Below, piece by piece: positions 32,201 to 45,521 of a stretch of DNA of 64,000 nt. The translations under genes and the position numbers were made by a program. The stretch lies in the NCBI RefSeq assembly GCF_963583255.1, contig NC_084807.1, positions 20,981,572-21,045,571 of the forward strand, in the 5' to 3' direction. The notes beneath the pieces are model-generated. The model saw nothing but the letters and a program-made list of their open reading frames with translations, ran no database searches and was not told the DNA's origin. Source of the stretch: Pyrus communis. Taxonomy: Eukaryota > Streptophyta > Magnoliopsida > Rosales > Rosaceae. Position 1 is the stretch's first letter, and the number at the start of each line of letters is the position of its first letter.

Positions 32201-34665
32201 TTTGTGCCGCAAGATGATATCGTGCATGGAAACTTGACTGTGGAAGAGAATCTATGGTTCAGTGCTAAGTGCAGGTAACATTCATCTCTTTACCGATTCC
32301 ACTCTAACAGAATATAGACTATTCACATGTTCGCCATCTTTGCTACTATTTTTTTGGTTGTGTGATAGTTTATTGTCAACCTGCAACTAAAAAGTTTACA
32401 ATGAAGTGATGGTGCACAATTCATGAACCCCAAGCAACCATTATAGTATTGTGCGGTTTTTCTGCAAAACGCTGCTACATCCTATAATTTTGACTGCTGC
32501 TACATCTTGATGATGAACTCATTTATATATTTATTTTTTCGAAGATTATCCGTGGATGTACCAAAAGCGGACAAAGTTTTAGTGGTTGAAAGAGTTATCG
32601 AGTCCTTGGGGCTTCAAACAGTACGTGGTTCCTTAGTTGGAACGGTAGAGAAGCGAGGAGTTTCTGGAGGCCAGAGGAAACGTGTAAATGTTGGCTTGGA
32701 AATGGTTATGGAACCTTCACTTTTGATTTTGGATGAGCCCACATCCGGTCTAGACAGCGCCTCGTCTCAGCTACTTCTTAGAGCACTTAGACGGGAAGCT
32801 CTTGAAGGGGTAAATATCTGCATGGTGGTTCACCAGCCTAGGTAATCATTCAAAACAAGGTTCTTTACTCTTTATACTTTGAAAGTCCACCATTTCTCTC
32901 TTCTCTTTCGATGTGCATATAATTCTCATATACTTTGATCAATGCAAAACCTTTTTGCATCAGCTATGCCTTGTTCAAGATGTTTGATGATCTGGTACTC
33001 CTGGCAAAAGGTGGTCTAACTGTTTATCATGGACCAGCAAAGAAAGTAGAAGAATACTTTGCAGGCCTTGGGATCAATGTCCCAGACCGAGTCAATCCTC
33101 CAGACCACTTCATTGACATTTTAGAGGGTATAGTCGCAACGGAAAGAAGCTCGGGAGTGGGTTATGATGAGCTTCCCATTAGATGGATGCTTCATAATGG
33201 GTACTCAGTACCTCCTGAGATGAGGCAGAGTGCCACCGGACTCGCAATGTCATCAATGGATGAAAATTCAAATCGTGAAACAAATTCTTCTGGTGATGAT
33301 ATGATGGAACGGTCTTTTGTCGGAGAGGTATGGCAAGATGTGAAAAGTACTGTGGATCTGCATCGTGATAAGATACAGCTTAATTTCTTGAAATCCAAGG
33401 ATTTATCGAACCGGAGAATTCCAGGTTTATGTCTACAGTACAGATACTTCCTGGGCAGGTAAGGAATCAAGATTGTGCCAAGTTAAAATTTTTTATTCCA
33501 CAGAAATTGCTTCATTATTGAAATCTTCAAAATTGAAAACATGGTGTTTTCTGCATTCTTATTGTAATGCTAATGGTTGATCCTCTTTATTTGACGTCAT
33601 GACAGAGTTGGTAAGCAGAGACTACGGGAAGCTCGCATGCAAGCAGTGGATTATTTGATTTTATTTCTTGCTGGAGCCTGCTTAGGATCACTTTCAAACG
33701 TCAGAGATCAGACCTTTGGTGCAGGCGGTTACACTTATACTGTTATTGCAGTTTGTGAGTACAACCAATTATAGGTTTCTTTTTTGTAGACACAAATGCA
33801 CAAAGCTTTTTTTTCTTCCTAACGTCTTGAGTCTTGATTTGATTTCAGCTCTACTGTGCAAAATTGCGGCTTTGAGGTCGTTTTCTCTAGACAGATTACA
33901 CTATTGGAGAGAGAGTGCTTCGGGGATGAGCAGCTTGGCTTATTTCCTGGCTAAGGATACTATTGATCATTTTAATACAGTGATCAAACCTGTAGTGTAT
34001 TTGTCTATGTTCTACTTCTTTACCAACCCAAGATCTAGGTTTGCAGATAACTACGTTGTTCTGGTCTGCCTCGTGTATTGTGTAACTGGTATAGCCTACG
34101 CGTTAGCAATCTCTTTCGAACAAGGTGCAGCCCAACTAGTAAGTATCTCATTTAACATATTCTCAGTTTCGCATTCAGTTTTGGCACTCCATTGATATTT
34201 TACTGACAAACGGTTTGCTTGCAGTTATCGGTACTTCTTCCAGTTGTTTTGACTCTTATAGCAACACGACAGCAAGATAGTGAATTTATGAAGATTTTAG
34301 CTAAGTTGTGCTACCCGCGGTGGGCGTTGGAGGCATTAGTGACTGCAAATGCTGAAAGGTACCCCACAAAATTAATCTAAATGGAACATGGGAAATGTTA
34401 CGAGCCTTGTTTGTGAACTAGTATACAGATGTATGTACTTGGAACTTCTAATCGATTGGTTAAAACTGTCATTTTGATCTGTATGCTTTTGTTTCCTTTT
34501 TGCTACAGGTATGCCGGAGTATGGCTGATAACTCGCTGCGGGTCACTTCTAAAAACCGGCTATAATCTTCATAACTGGAATCTTTGTATAATCATCCTAA
34601 CATTCATCGGCGTAGTTAGTCGGGCGATAGCGTTCTTTTGTATGGTGACCTTTCAGAAGAAGTGA
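29282..34665 (+). CDS. ABC transporter, G subfamily with long N-terminal extension (ABCG24/ABCG28-like)
   Basis: ATP-driven membrane exporter, half-size (one NBD, one membrane domain), working as a dimer. Fourteen exons: 29282-29505, 29747-29823, 29994-30266, 30398-30461, 30552-30698, 30901-30935, 31104-31177, 31349-32274, 32545-32841, 32964-33458, 33606-33754, 33849-34138, 34225-34358, 34509-34665 (1,113 aa, frame kept). A signal peptide is followed by a Cys-rich extracytoplasmic region (about 30-290), a membrane segment near 293-310, a basic linker, then the NBD with Walker [10 protein letters not shown] (about 539), signature VSGGQRKRV (about 645) and Walker B LLILDEP (about 665). The C-terminus holds the membrane domain. 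Length and the Cys-rich extension match Arabidopsis ABCG24/ABCG28 (about 1,109 aa). ABCG28 is reported to act at pollen-tube tips; whether this is the orthologue is inference. Confidence 0.95.
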
Positions 34666-35625
34666 GTGAAATCATAGATCAACAGTCAGCGTTGATAGGG
34701 ACAGCATTGTCCAAAGCAGATAGGTAAAATGTATGTTAGGAGCTGTTGAGCACTACGCCTCGATGCTTTGTGTGGGTTCAGGTTTTGTTACTAGTAAGGT
34801 GTATACATCTCCCATGAGATTGCTCTGGAAATTGAATCTGAATCTGAAGCTGTATATTTTTTATAGGTTAATCTTTTTTTAACTAGGTTTTCGTAGCTAT
34901 TTCCCAACACAACCTCAGCAACACGAAGACCTAAATTAAAGCCGACAAAATTCGCACAAACAACTCACAACACTAAAATCTAGTATAAATCGCATCTAAG
35001 TCTCGATCAAAGCACGAGAAAAGAAGAAAAACAAATTGAATACTCAAAAATATTATTTTGTAGATTTTGTAGACAAAAATAATAAAGAAAACTACAAATT
35101 GTCAAAACGGTTACATAACTAAAGGACTACATCTTTACACAGTGGTTGTTATTTATTTTTCTTATTTACTCCTATGAAAAAAAAAGTGGTTTCTAATATT
35201 TACTTGGCATTAAAGAGAGAACTAGCACCTGAAATAATTAAAATGTCAAACCAGTTACCTTCATGGGTTAAAAAATGTTCGTAATGTAAGGTTTTTGTTT
35301 GTAACCAACAAATTAATTAAGTACTTGGGTTTTATCGAAAACAAGAGTATAAAAGGATGTGCACTCGAGTCTCTCTACCATACTCAGATCCATTAACAAA
35401 GTGATCGAGTAACATGAATGATAAATTATAACATAGATTGAATTGTCAAATTGTGAATTCAACTGCTCAAGAAAAACCACTGCCAAACTTTGGCAATTTC
35501 TTTGGATCAAGAGAATTATTTAGAGATTTTGATTTACACTCCTTCTATAGACATAGATCTATATATGCTTCCATATCTTAATTAGCCCTATTTCTCATCA
35601 TTTTTTCATTTTTTTGGGTACACTC
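34666..35625. other. Intergenic between ABCG and pectinesterase genes
   Basis: The first about 200 bp are probably ABCG 3' UTR, and the last part the promoter of the first pectinesterase. TATA-like ATATATG lies near 35561. No other gene seen. Confidence 0.35.
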
Positions 35626-38265
35626 ATGAGTCCATTCATGAAGTCGCCCTATCAATCTTTCATTGTATTCATCGTTTGTTTATGTCCTCTATCCATTAAC
35701 TCATCAACATTGATCAAAGTTCCTTTGCCGGTGTTCAAAAATTCATTGGAGAAAACCATGGATGTTGTACTAAATGTTGCATCCACCATGTCACATATGC
35801 ATGTTGAAAAACATGATGATGGTCGAAATGCTAACGATGCTATTCCATATTGTGCGGATTTGCTTGGTTCAACGGCTCAAGTCTTGAATTGGTCCCTTTC
35901 AACAATTCATGATCTAAAAGGTGTCTTTTATTTTTCAATTTATTATCATATACCTCTAGCTCAATTTATCTCTTAGTTTTTTTTTCCATTTGATACAGAT
36001 ATTTTTTTTAATCAATATTTGATTTGGATTAAAACAAGTAAAAAACTGTTATACTTAGGGATGGAATTTAATTATTGCACTGTAGCAACACAGACACATA
36101 CGCCATATATCATTATACAAGTGTAGGAACTTGAAAAAAAAAAAAAAAAAAAAAAATCTTCCACTCGTATGATAATATATAGTGAACTGCCCCGTATTTC
36201 AGGCGCATTGAAAAATCTCTCCAACAACAATGCACAATTCACAACAAGAAGTTGATAATTTATGTTGCAACTTTCTTATCGTAAATCCTATAAATTGAAT
36301 TCATCCTCTACAACATCATTAGTTAAGTATAATAATCGATTACTAATGTATGAGAATATATTCCATTAATTAATTAACAAAAGGCTGTTCTTATTAACCT
36401 ATCTAATGAAAAATTTATACAGATGATGTGATTTCACATATGGGAGCATGGTCGAACACCTCTCTTTCAAGGCACAAGACATGCATGGAAGCCTTCGAAG
36501 GAACCAACTCCATTCTTGCAGGAAGCCTCAAACAAGTGACCACATCAATACATGGCCTCTTTGGCATGTTGCACGCGCACCAAACAGCTGATTTTGTTGG
36601 CTCTATTCGGACGTCTAAACACATTAGACCTTGGCTGCAGAGACCAAACTTAATCGTTTCTCACGACGGGAGTGGAGATTTCAAGCTAATATCCGACGCC
36701 ATCGCGGCTGCACCCGATCATAGCCGGCAGTACTTTGTAATTTTTGTTAAGAGAGGAGTTTACTATGAGTACGTGAATATTGATGCCCAAAAGTCTAATC
36801 TGGTTTTGGTTGGAGAGGGCATGGACAATACTATCATATCTGGCAACAGAAGCAATGGGACTGGTTGGGTCACATCTGATTCAGCAACATTCAGTAAGGG
36901 GCCAAAACTTTATCAAATTGCTTTTACAAAACAAATAAAAACTTTCGCCAATGAACACAAGATTAGTAGAACACTTGGCATGTTCTAAGGTCACGGGTTG
37001 TGGAAACAGCCTCTTTGCATAGCAAGGGTAAGGGTAAAGTTGTGTACGATGGTTGTTTCCTCCGACCCTTACAAAATGGGAAACCTTGTTGGCTTGGAGT
37101 CATGCTTTTACTTGCATGTTATGTTTTGGTACCCATCATAAGTTTTCTATTAATAGGCTATTGGATTATCAATTTGAAGATCACTTTTAAGAGTCTAAGA
37201 CAATGAACATCAATAGGCTAATGGATTGCTAATTTGCAGCTCAACTTGTTAAGAAATCGAACTTAGAACCTCAAGAACAAGTGGTCCTGTTAACCGAGTT
37301 ACAAGCCCTTGCAGTAGTAACAATTGTTTGAGTTACGGGTATTTTCATCCTTATAATTTCAACTCATTAAAATGAGTTATTCTCTGAATTTTTGGAGAAA
37401 ATGTTTCTCTTTTACCATTGTTTCAAGATTGCCAAATACAGTGCTTATCATTACTTACTAAAATTCAAAACCTAATTATTGAAACTTCACATGAGCTATT
37501 CTAATATTTCTCCATAATTTTTGTGTGAATTAATTCCTTCTCTCTCTTTATGTAGCTGTAAAAGCCGACGGTTTCATTGCCGTCAACATTGGTTTTGTGA
37601 ACACAGCAGGACCATACAACATGCAGGCAGTTGCACTCCGGTCCCAAGGAGATCGATCAGCTTTCTTCCGGTGCAGTATAAGTGGGTACCAAGACACATT
37701 GCTAGTGCATGACGGCCGCCAGTTCTTCCGCATGTGCAAAATAAGTGGCACAGTTGACTTCATCTTTGGCTACGGCACTGCCGTTTTCCAAAAATGTACA
37801 ATTATTTCCAAGCAAAACCGTAAAGGTGGCCAAAACGAGATCAGTGCTCATGGTCGTTTTAATCAAAACGATCCCACGGGCTTCTCTTTCCAGTTTTGTA
37901 ACATTGTATGTGATAATTCACATGGTACTGTATCTGTTGAGAATCAAACTCCCACGTACTTGGGTCGACCTTGGGGAAATTGCTCACGTACCGTTTTCAT
38001 GCAGTCACAATTAGATGCAGTTATAAGGCCAGAGGGTTGGCAAGAATGGAGTGGAGATTTTGGGCTGAAGACTCTGTATTATGGTGAGTACATGAATGAG
38101 GGGCCGGGTTCGAACCTTACGCGCCGGGTCAAATGGCCGGGTTACCATGTGATTACTGACCCATCTGTGGCTGATGAGTTTACAGTTGCCAAGTTTATTG
38201 GTGGCAATTCATGGCTGCCATCCACAGGCATCCCTTATGCACCAGGGTTATTGAAGGATCGATAA
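35626..38265 (+). CDS. Pectinesterase with N-terminal inhibitor-like pro-domain, copy 1
   Basis: Cell-wall pectin methylesterase (demethylates homogalacturonan). Exons 35626-35920, 36423-36893, 37556-38265 (491 aa). The start is ATG 35626, conserved as MSP in all three copies of this cluster. A hydrophobic signal segment (about 12-28) is followed by a PMEI-like pro-region (about 33-150) and the PME domain from about 175 (HDGSGDF). Active-site residues are all visible: Gln in NMQAVAL, Gln-Asp in GYQDTL, Asp in GTVDFIFG, Arg in YLGRPWG. The pro-region keeps two Cys (PYC, KTC) but lacks the usual first Cys pair, and no RRLL-type processing motif precedes the catalytic domain. Shares both intron positions with copy 2. 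Secreted; a Glu/Asp-poor catalytic cleft change was not seen. Confidence 0.93.
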
Positions 38266-40572
38266 GTTGAACCAAAGAATAAATTAACTGGAAGGAGATG
38301 CACGTTGGGAGGTTTGGTTGAGGTTGGGAGGGTGAACCAAATCAACTTGCATTGGATCACAATTTCTTTTTTCTATATGCCCATTGGATCACAATTTTTT
38401 TTTAATGTAATTTACCCTTCAAGAGTATTTGCTTTGACTTTTCATAATATCTGTTTTTTATTTTATTTTTGATCATTTTGGGGAGGTGGAATTCGAACTT
38501 CAAACATCCCTTAACAATGTAAAGGAAGTATGTATCCTAGAAAACAAGGAACATTAATAACACAAAATCAAACCCTGAATCCCTTGATTTTGAAATATCA
38601 AGAACAAGGAGTGCAGTTTTCAGTTAGAGATATGACTTTGTGCATAAGAAAACTCTAGTTCATTCAATATTCAAGAGAAATGCACAGAACAAGGATTACA
38701 CCCGAACTTCTACTATTATTTAGAGGTAGCAGGAATACCACTTATATTGAACCAAGTCGACACCGTTATTTTAAACTACAAACTAGCATTTGCCTACACA
38801 TTTTGTGTGTATAAACTCATTTTTTTTTTTAAATGAGAAGGAGAGAGGGAGAGGGAGAGGGAGAGGGAGAGAGAACGTGGGGGGAGTGGGAAATTTTTGT
38901 TTTTGGTTTTTATTTTTTATTTTTTTTAATATTGGAGGTATTTTAACATCACTAGTAGGTAACGTTTCAATAAAAAACAATAAAATTTGGACCCGTGAAA
39001 TTACATTATTGCCCATCATTTTTTTTTGTGATAGAAGACTAAATAGTATTTTCACTATTTTTTTGTTGACAAAGAAGATTTCATTAATTAATAGAGATTA
39101 ATAAGATTCTGGTTGTCAACCAAAACTCTACAAAATTACCATTCTAACCTCAAATTAAAACTGAATTGAAATAAAAATTATGAACAATCTAGTAATTACA
39201 AGAACACAAATTTTAACCTCACAGCCATGTAAACATAGCAGCTCTAATTAAAATAAAATTAAATAAAAAATCCAACTTCTCTCTTCTTCCTCTCTCTGCA
39301 TCTCTCGCCAGAAAAACCCTCAATAGCTCCTCCAACGTCTCCTCACGCTCAACTGATCCACTTTCTTAAAGCCACCCAATGGAGGTAGTTCACCGATGGA
39401 TGACTAAGACTGAAAATTATGGTTTAGCTTTTTGTCGCAAGCCCTATATGAAAAGGATTGTTTTTGCTGATTTGGTGACCATGTTCAGCATCATATTCAC
39501 AAATATCCCTAAAAAAATGCATCTTTTTCTTACTTTATAAACTGTGTTGTAGTTTTGTGAATGCGACAAAACGTAGAAAATTAAAAGTAAATTTAATTGC
39601 CCACATATTGTGCGTGTGCCATGTTAGAATTAAATAGAATTTGGTTTTGATCTAATGGTTGAGAAGGAAGAAACCAACAGTTAAGTGAATGTTTAGTCTC
39701 ATAGGACAAGTGTATGCTTTAGATTACTGTTTGTGAATCAAGGGCTGATATTGCTCTAGACTAGCTTGTAAGAGAAAAGTCCAATGTGTTGATATTTAAT
39801 GAAAATATCTGTGCTTGCTCGACAGAGAGAGCACTGCACATTCCTCTGAAATTCTACTTCTTGTTCCTTGTCAATTTCCAGAAATACATGATACCAACTA
39901 CAAATTAAACCACAAGAATTTATCATGCCAGTTGCTAATTATAAATAAATAAATCATAAACGTAGCACACTACTATTTGAAACTTTTTAAATACAATTTA
40001 TATTACCACTTTAATTTATACTAATGGGAGGGTTTGAATTCAGGATCCAAGGAGTTTAAAAGGAGGATTCTAACCATTAGGTAAATCCATCACATGCAAT
40101 ATATGAATGGATTCCTCATGTGAAAATCTATCCCAATCCAATAGTCCATGTGGTTAACTTTTACTACCTAAATCATTAGTATTACGATTTAGTATTATTC
40201 TTCCTCACTTGTAATTGAAAAGTCATCGCTCTAGCCAATTTGACTAAACTTATGTATGCATGTGGTAGTGGCCATATCAAGGCACCCTCAAATTATAAAG
40301 GCTATTTTTTGTTATTTTTGCATAATTAAGATATTAATTAATGTTTATTTGAAAGCGATAGTAAATGTTTCAGGTTTTAACCATAAATCATAATCTACAA
40401 TACATAAATAAATCAGATTTGGCAACTCCTTTAATAAAACAAATTTGTAAACTCTTTAATATTTTTACAAAAAGGGAGCATTCTTCACAGTGTGTGTGTG
40501 TGTGTGTATATAATTTCTTTGCTTCAACCTTATTTTCTCATGATTTGCATTTTCTGGTACATTCTGCCATAT
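38266..40572. other. Intergenic between pectinesterase copies 1 and 2
   Basis: Contains a GA-rich microsatellite (GAGAGG repeats, about 38838-38875), a leader-like CT-rich segment at about 39280-39360 followed by ATG 39379 without a sustained ORF, and a (GT)n run at about 40489-40507 just upstream of copy 2. No supported gene. Confidence 0.4.
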
Positions 40573-43109
40573 ATGAGTCCATTGGTCATGAAGTCGTCCT
40601 TCCATTTTATCATCGTTTCCATGATTTTTTTCTGTTCCCTATCCATTAACCCGAGCGCTAATAATGTCGATCCCCACTTGATAAATGTTCCTTTGCCTGT
40701 ATTCAAATATTCATTGGAGCAGACCATGGAAGCTGTGCAAAATGTAGCCTTAGCCATGTCAAATATGCATATTGGTGAAGATGCTAAAAGTTCTACTGAT
40801 GTGGTCATTTCATATTGTGAGGATTTGCTTGTTGAAACTGCTGGAGTCTTGAATTGGTCCTTTTCGACAATTGATAATTTAAAAGGTTCATATACATAAT
40901 GTGTCACGTTTCATTTGTCTGTTTTAATTTTCTATTTTATATAACTCTATGCATTCGAACTTTAGACTTCTTCCCAATAGTATAGAGAATACCTAACAAT
41001 AGCTAGTTGGTCAAGAATTAAATCAAAGAAATTGGATTGGGAGGACAGAGAAAATGGGACAACCGCTCCCTACATAAAATTTATAGACTACGTACTTACA
41101 CTTTCATTTTTCCAATAAGAGAACAAAACTCGAACTAAGGATATTTTTCAGCATTGGATTTAATAGACATAGATACTACTTTGATTTTTTTTTTTCATTG
41201 ATTTATTTGGTTACATTTACACACGTTTAGACTAATTAACCTAGCTAGCTTCATATAGTATTGTATATATGGCGCAGGTGATGTGGTTTTCCATATGAGA
41301 ACATGGCTGAATACTTGTCAAACCAGAGAAATGACATGCATGGAAGCTTTTAAGAATGGTATTGACTCAAAGATTTCAGAAAGCCTCAGACAAGTGACCA
41401 GACTAATCGATGAGGTCATCGGCATGATCCAAGTGCAGCATCACCATCACCAAAATGGTGCTCAGCCTTTACTACTACCCGGCGGGACGAAATTCGAAGG
41501 CGCAGAATTGTCCAGCACGCCAAATGCAACAGTTTCTCAGGATGGGAGTGGGAATTTTAATCGAATAATGGATGCCATTGCGGCTGCACCAAGTCATGGC
41601 CAACAGCGGTTTGTGATATTTATCAAGAAAGGAATTTACAAAGAATATGTGAAAATTGATGCCACAAAGACTAATCTGGTTTTGATGGGAGAGGGCATGG
41701 ACGTTACTACCATATCTGGCGACAGATGCAATGGTAGTGGTTGGCAAACACTTGATTCAGCAACATTTGGTAAGATATTTATCAGCAAACTGAATTAAAC
41801 AGAGTGTGATTTAAAAAAGAATGTATGATTATCATTTCCGTTAAAAATCTGTCATGTAATTAATATTATGCGTGATTAATTTTGGTTGTCACACCGGTCG
41901 CTAATAAACCCCATAACAATTTTTTTTTTTTTTTTTTTTTTTAATGATGAATTTATCATACTTCACCTATTCCTTATTTTGTGAGAAACAGATCATTGCA
42001 TGTATAAGAAAGTTATGCATTCGATCACTAGATTATCATCGTCGAATGTCCATGCATAGAAATCCATAATGGGCAGTTTAATTTGGTATCGAATTCGCCA
42101 TCTACGAAATTCGAATCTAAGACCTCTCACTTTCAAGTGAAAATGAATACTATAAGGCCGTAGCACTGAATGATCCATGCTTTGATGCTTATTGTAGGAA
42201 TTTAAGGCCCATTTGGATTGCAAACCTAGGGATTTAGATAATATTCATTCAATTAATCGTATATTTTCTAGTATTTATAAGATAACTTTGTTGGCAAATT
42301 CAATCTTTTCTTTTTATTTCTTTTATATGTTCCAAAGTGTCCTTATACATTAATGAGTTATCATGTATCCACTTATTGACTTTTGTTGTGAATCAATTCC
42401 CTTATATATAGCTGTAGATGCCGAAGGGTTCGTAGCAATGGACATAGGGTTTGAGAACACTGCCGGGCCAAATAACATGCAAGCAGTTGCACTTTCATCC
42501 TGCGGCGACCAATCAGTTTTCTACAGGTGCAAGATGAGTGGATATCAAGACACATTGCTGGTGCAGTCCGGTCGCCAGTTCTACCGAGAATGCACGATCA
42601 GTGGCACCATCGACTTCATCTTCGGCTTCGGCACTGCCGTTTTCCAAAACTGTAACATTCTTGCCAGGAAAAACCTTGAAGGTGCACAAAACACTCTCAC
42701 TGCGCACGGTCGATATGCGGCAGATTCTTCAGGCTTCTCATTTCAATTTTGCAACGTTGATGCAGACTCCGATCTAGTGGGTAATGTTACTTCTTCACCC
42801 ACGTACTTAGGTCGACCATGGGGAAAATATTCACGTACTATATTCATGCAGTCATATATGAGTGATGTAATAAGACCCGAGGGTTGGCTGGATTGGAATG
42901 GGGTTGGTGAGCTTGACACTCTGTATTATGCTGAGTACATGAACAATGGGACGGGTGCATCGACTGTAGGTCGGGTCAAGTGGCCCGGCTATCATGTAAT
43001 TACCGAGGCATCCGATGCCGAATTTTTTACTGTGACCAAGTTTATTGATGGTGACTCATGGCTGCCATCCACCGGTGTCCCTTACGCACCAGGATTGGAG
43101 CAAGTTTGA
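40573..43109 (+). CDS. Pectinesterase with N-terminal inhibitor-like pro-domain, copy 2
   Basis: Paralogue of copy 1 in the same orientation, about 5 kb away. Exons 40573-40885, 41278-41769, 42412-43109 (500 aa, frame kept). An ATG 27 codons upstream in the same frame exists at 40492, but the start at 40573 (MSP) matches the sister copies. Signal segment, PMEI-like pro-region, then PME domain with QDGSGNF, NMQAVAL, GYQDTL, GTIDFIFG and YLGRPWG. A His-rich HHHHQ patch sits in the linker. As in copy 1, the first Cys pair of the PMEI fold and an RRLL motif are missing. Likely secreted to the cell wall. Confidence 0.93.
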
Positions 43110-44394
43110 TCACAGTTTGTGAGCGAACAAGTTTAACCCAACCAAAAGTTTCATATTAATGCAAGCCTTGCAGAGTTTCCTGAATTCAACTGGCCTCATT
43201 GAATATAAATTCTATTTAGCTCTTTTGAACCTCAATTTTCAATCCTAGGAACAAAATAATAGATTCCTACCCTCTTTTTTCAATAATTTTTTTTTTTTTG
43301 GGACAAACCATAGATATATTATTAAATTCGAATTGAAATATTTGTATTAGCCACTAAAGTATTAAAAAGTCAAATTGACTTTATATAATTCCATCTATGG
43401 TTACCGTTGTGTCAAGAAGCAAATGAAGACAAAGTGTGCAGCTCCATTACATGTTGCGGAGCCACACCAAAGGCTACAGTGGGTTGTAGCCTAGGGAGGA
43501 TTTTTAGCAATATGTATGTAGTTTAGTGTATTGCCTAATATAATAGACAAAAAAAAGTGCAAGAACAATTATGTTTAATGAAACTAGCTCGGTGAGTATT
43601 CAGCACAACTAAAAATATAAAAATTACCATAGAAATTGTGATATCATTCTTTTCAAGATTATTGTACTTTGATTTGGTGGGTTTTATATTGTTTTCAATC
43701 AATGTTTTAAAGATACTTTAGTTCTACTTTCATTTTTTTTGTTTTGTGCTAGTTGTTTTGTTGTAATTGAGATAGTCCATGTATCAAGTCTTCTATCTTC
43801 TTCTTGTGTTTGCATCTAAATATAGGTGAAACTAGATGATTTAATGTAATTTTTGCAGTTTGTAATTGTGAAGCTTATTGAGTTCATGCCAAGCGAATTT
43901 TAAAGTATACAAATACCAAAGTTAAACTTAAATTTTTTCATACAATACGTATGTAACCAAAAAAAAAAATATCATTTGATTTTAGGGGTTTTTTTTAGCT
44001 AGTGATCCACCCATAAAAAAATTCCTGAAAATATAATTTTAGCCCCTAAAACTTAATTTTCTCCATATAAAACCCGACATAAGTTTTTTACTCGAATAAA
44101 ACCCATTTACTAGATTCCACATCAACAAATTATTAATTATATTTGACTTAACACATTAAAAATTTTCTGAATGCCTAAAATACCCCTATTTGAATGTTTG
44201 ATGTACACAATTAATGCCATGAGAATTATAAGGGAGAATTAATAATTTTACTAATAAAACTTTTGTCATAAATTCATTGCCTAATATATAATAACAATAA
44301 AAATGTCTAATATATTGACATGCTTAATTAAGTCACTAAAATTATATTTTACATATTAATGTAGGTAAATTATTTCACACACATATATAAAAAA

Positions 44395-44619
44395 ATGACT
44401 AATATAAGTAAAACTTCATGCAAAATAAATTTACTTACAAAATATTATTAATTTACCTACAAAATATATTATTTGCTAATTATAAATTTACAAATAGGTA
44501 AATATAAAAAAATGACTAATATAAGTAAAACTTCATGCAAAATAAATTTACTTACAAAATATTATTAATTTACCTACAAAATATATTATTTGCTAATTAT
44601 AAATTTACAAATAGGTAAA
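44395..44619. repeat. Identical tandem duplication, 117-bp period
   Basis: The segment starting ATGACTAATATAAG at 44395 recurs at 44512. The two copies are identical over about 107 bases by eye, ending AATAGGTAAA. Complete identity suggests a recent duplication, or an assembly artefact. Confidence 0.9.
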
Positions 44620-44761
44620 CTAATTACATATAATAATTTTTTAACATATATGTTAGTACTGCACATATATATATTTGAACGTATAGTAGTACTATATGCA
44701 TATAGGTAAATTATATGTATATTGAACTTTTAGTAGTATGATATACCTTTGAACGTATTTT

Positions 44762-44769
<8 letters not shown>

Positions 44770-44811
<42 letters not shown>
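44770..44811. repeat. (TA)n microsatellite
   Basis: About 21 uninterrupted TA units after a short TG run. Simple sequence repeat, prone to length change. Confidence 0.9.
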
Positions 44812-44815
<4 letters not shown>

Positions 44816-45388
44816 AGGGGTAATAGTATGTGCAATAATTATTTGTTCATTATAATTAAGGTAAGTAATAATATTTATTGATTTGATTTGAAATATTGTG
44901 GCACAAGTTGTAAATATTTTGTAATAATAGGTCAATTACTTTTCTATTTGGCAGTCTTTTTCAAATTTGGATTTTATTTTGATGTTTAGATTTAGGTGGA
45001 TTTTTATTCAGGAAATAAGAGTTGCAAGGGTCTATATCTAAAAAACCCAATTAAGAGCAAATGTAAACACTACAAACCTAAGTTGTGGTAATCTTTTAAT
45101 GCCAAATTAACAACAATCCTTCCAAAATTACAAAAACCTTTCTTACAGAATCCCACCTAATGCAGTAATCAAACCCCATTTGTTTCTGGTAGAGCTTGTA
45201 ACCAATAGGAAAGATATCCGTTTAAGATTTGCTTTTATGGTTTTTCTTTATTTCAATGGAAACGTTTCAAGTTCAATAGGAAAAGAATTATGGTTTCATT
45301 TCTTAAACGTTTCATGTTCAACAGGAAATAAGTCCATAAGAAAGAAAATGGTTATAAAAGATTGCCACCTCTTTTTATTTGCATATAG

Positions 45389-45392
<4 letters not shown>

Positions 45393-45448
<56 letters not shown>

Positions 45449-45449
45449 T
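45393..45449. repeat. Compound (CA)n(TA)n microsatellite
   Basis: About 17 CA units followed by about 11 TA units, shortly upstream of the pectinesterase pseudogene. Confidence 0.9.
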
Positions 45450-45521
45450 TTTTTTTTCTTCATAGTGCAACCGTAGCTTTATCTCACTCATCCTCTACAT
45501 ATTCTGGTAAACCCTAAAGCA

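Larger units (their letters stand above)
43110..45521. other. AT-rich intergenic with simple repeats
   Basis: No gene seen. Holds a 117-bp tandem duplication (44395-44619), a long (TA)n at about 44770-44811, and a (CA)n(TA)n run at about 45393-45449. Confidence 0.5.

Noticed and set aside
38783..39101. ORFs on both strands around the GA repeat
   Set aside because: They are created by the GAGAGG microsatellite and poly-T tracts, with low complexity.
39379..39540. ATG after a CT-rich leader-like segment
   Set aside because: The reading frame is short, with no splice continuation or family similarity that I can support.
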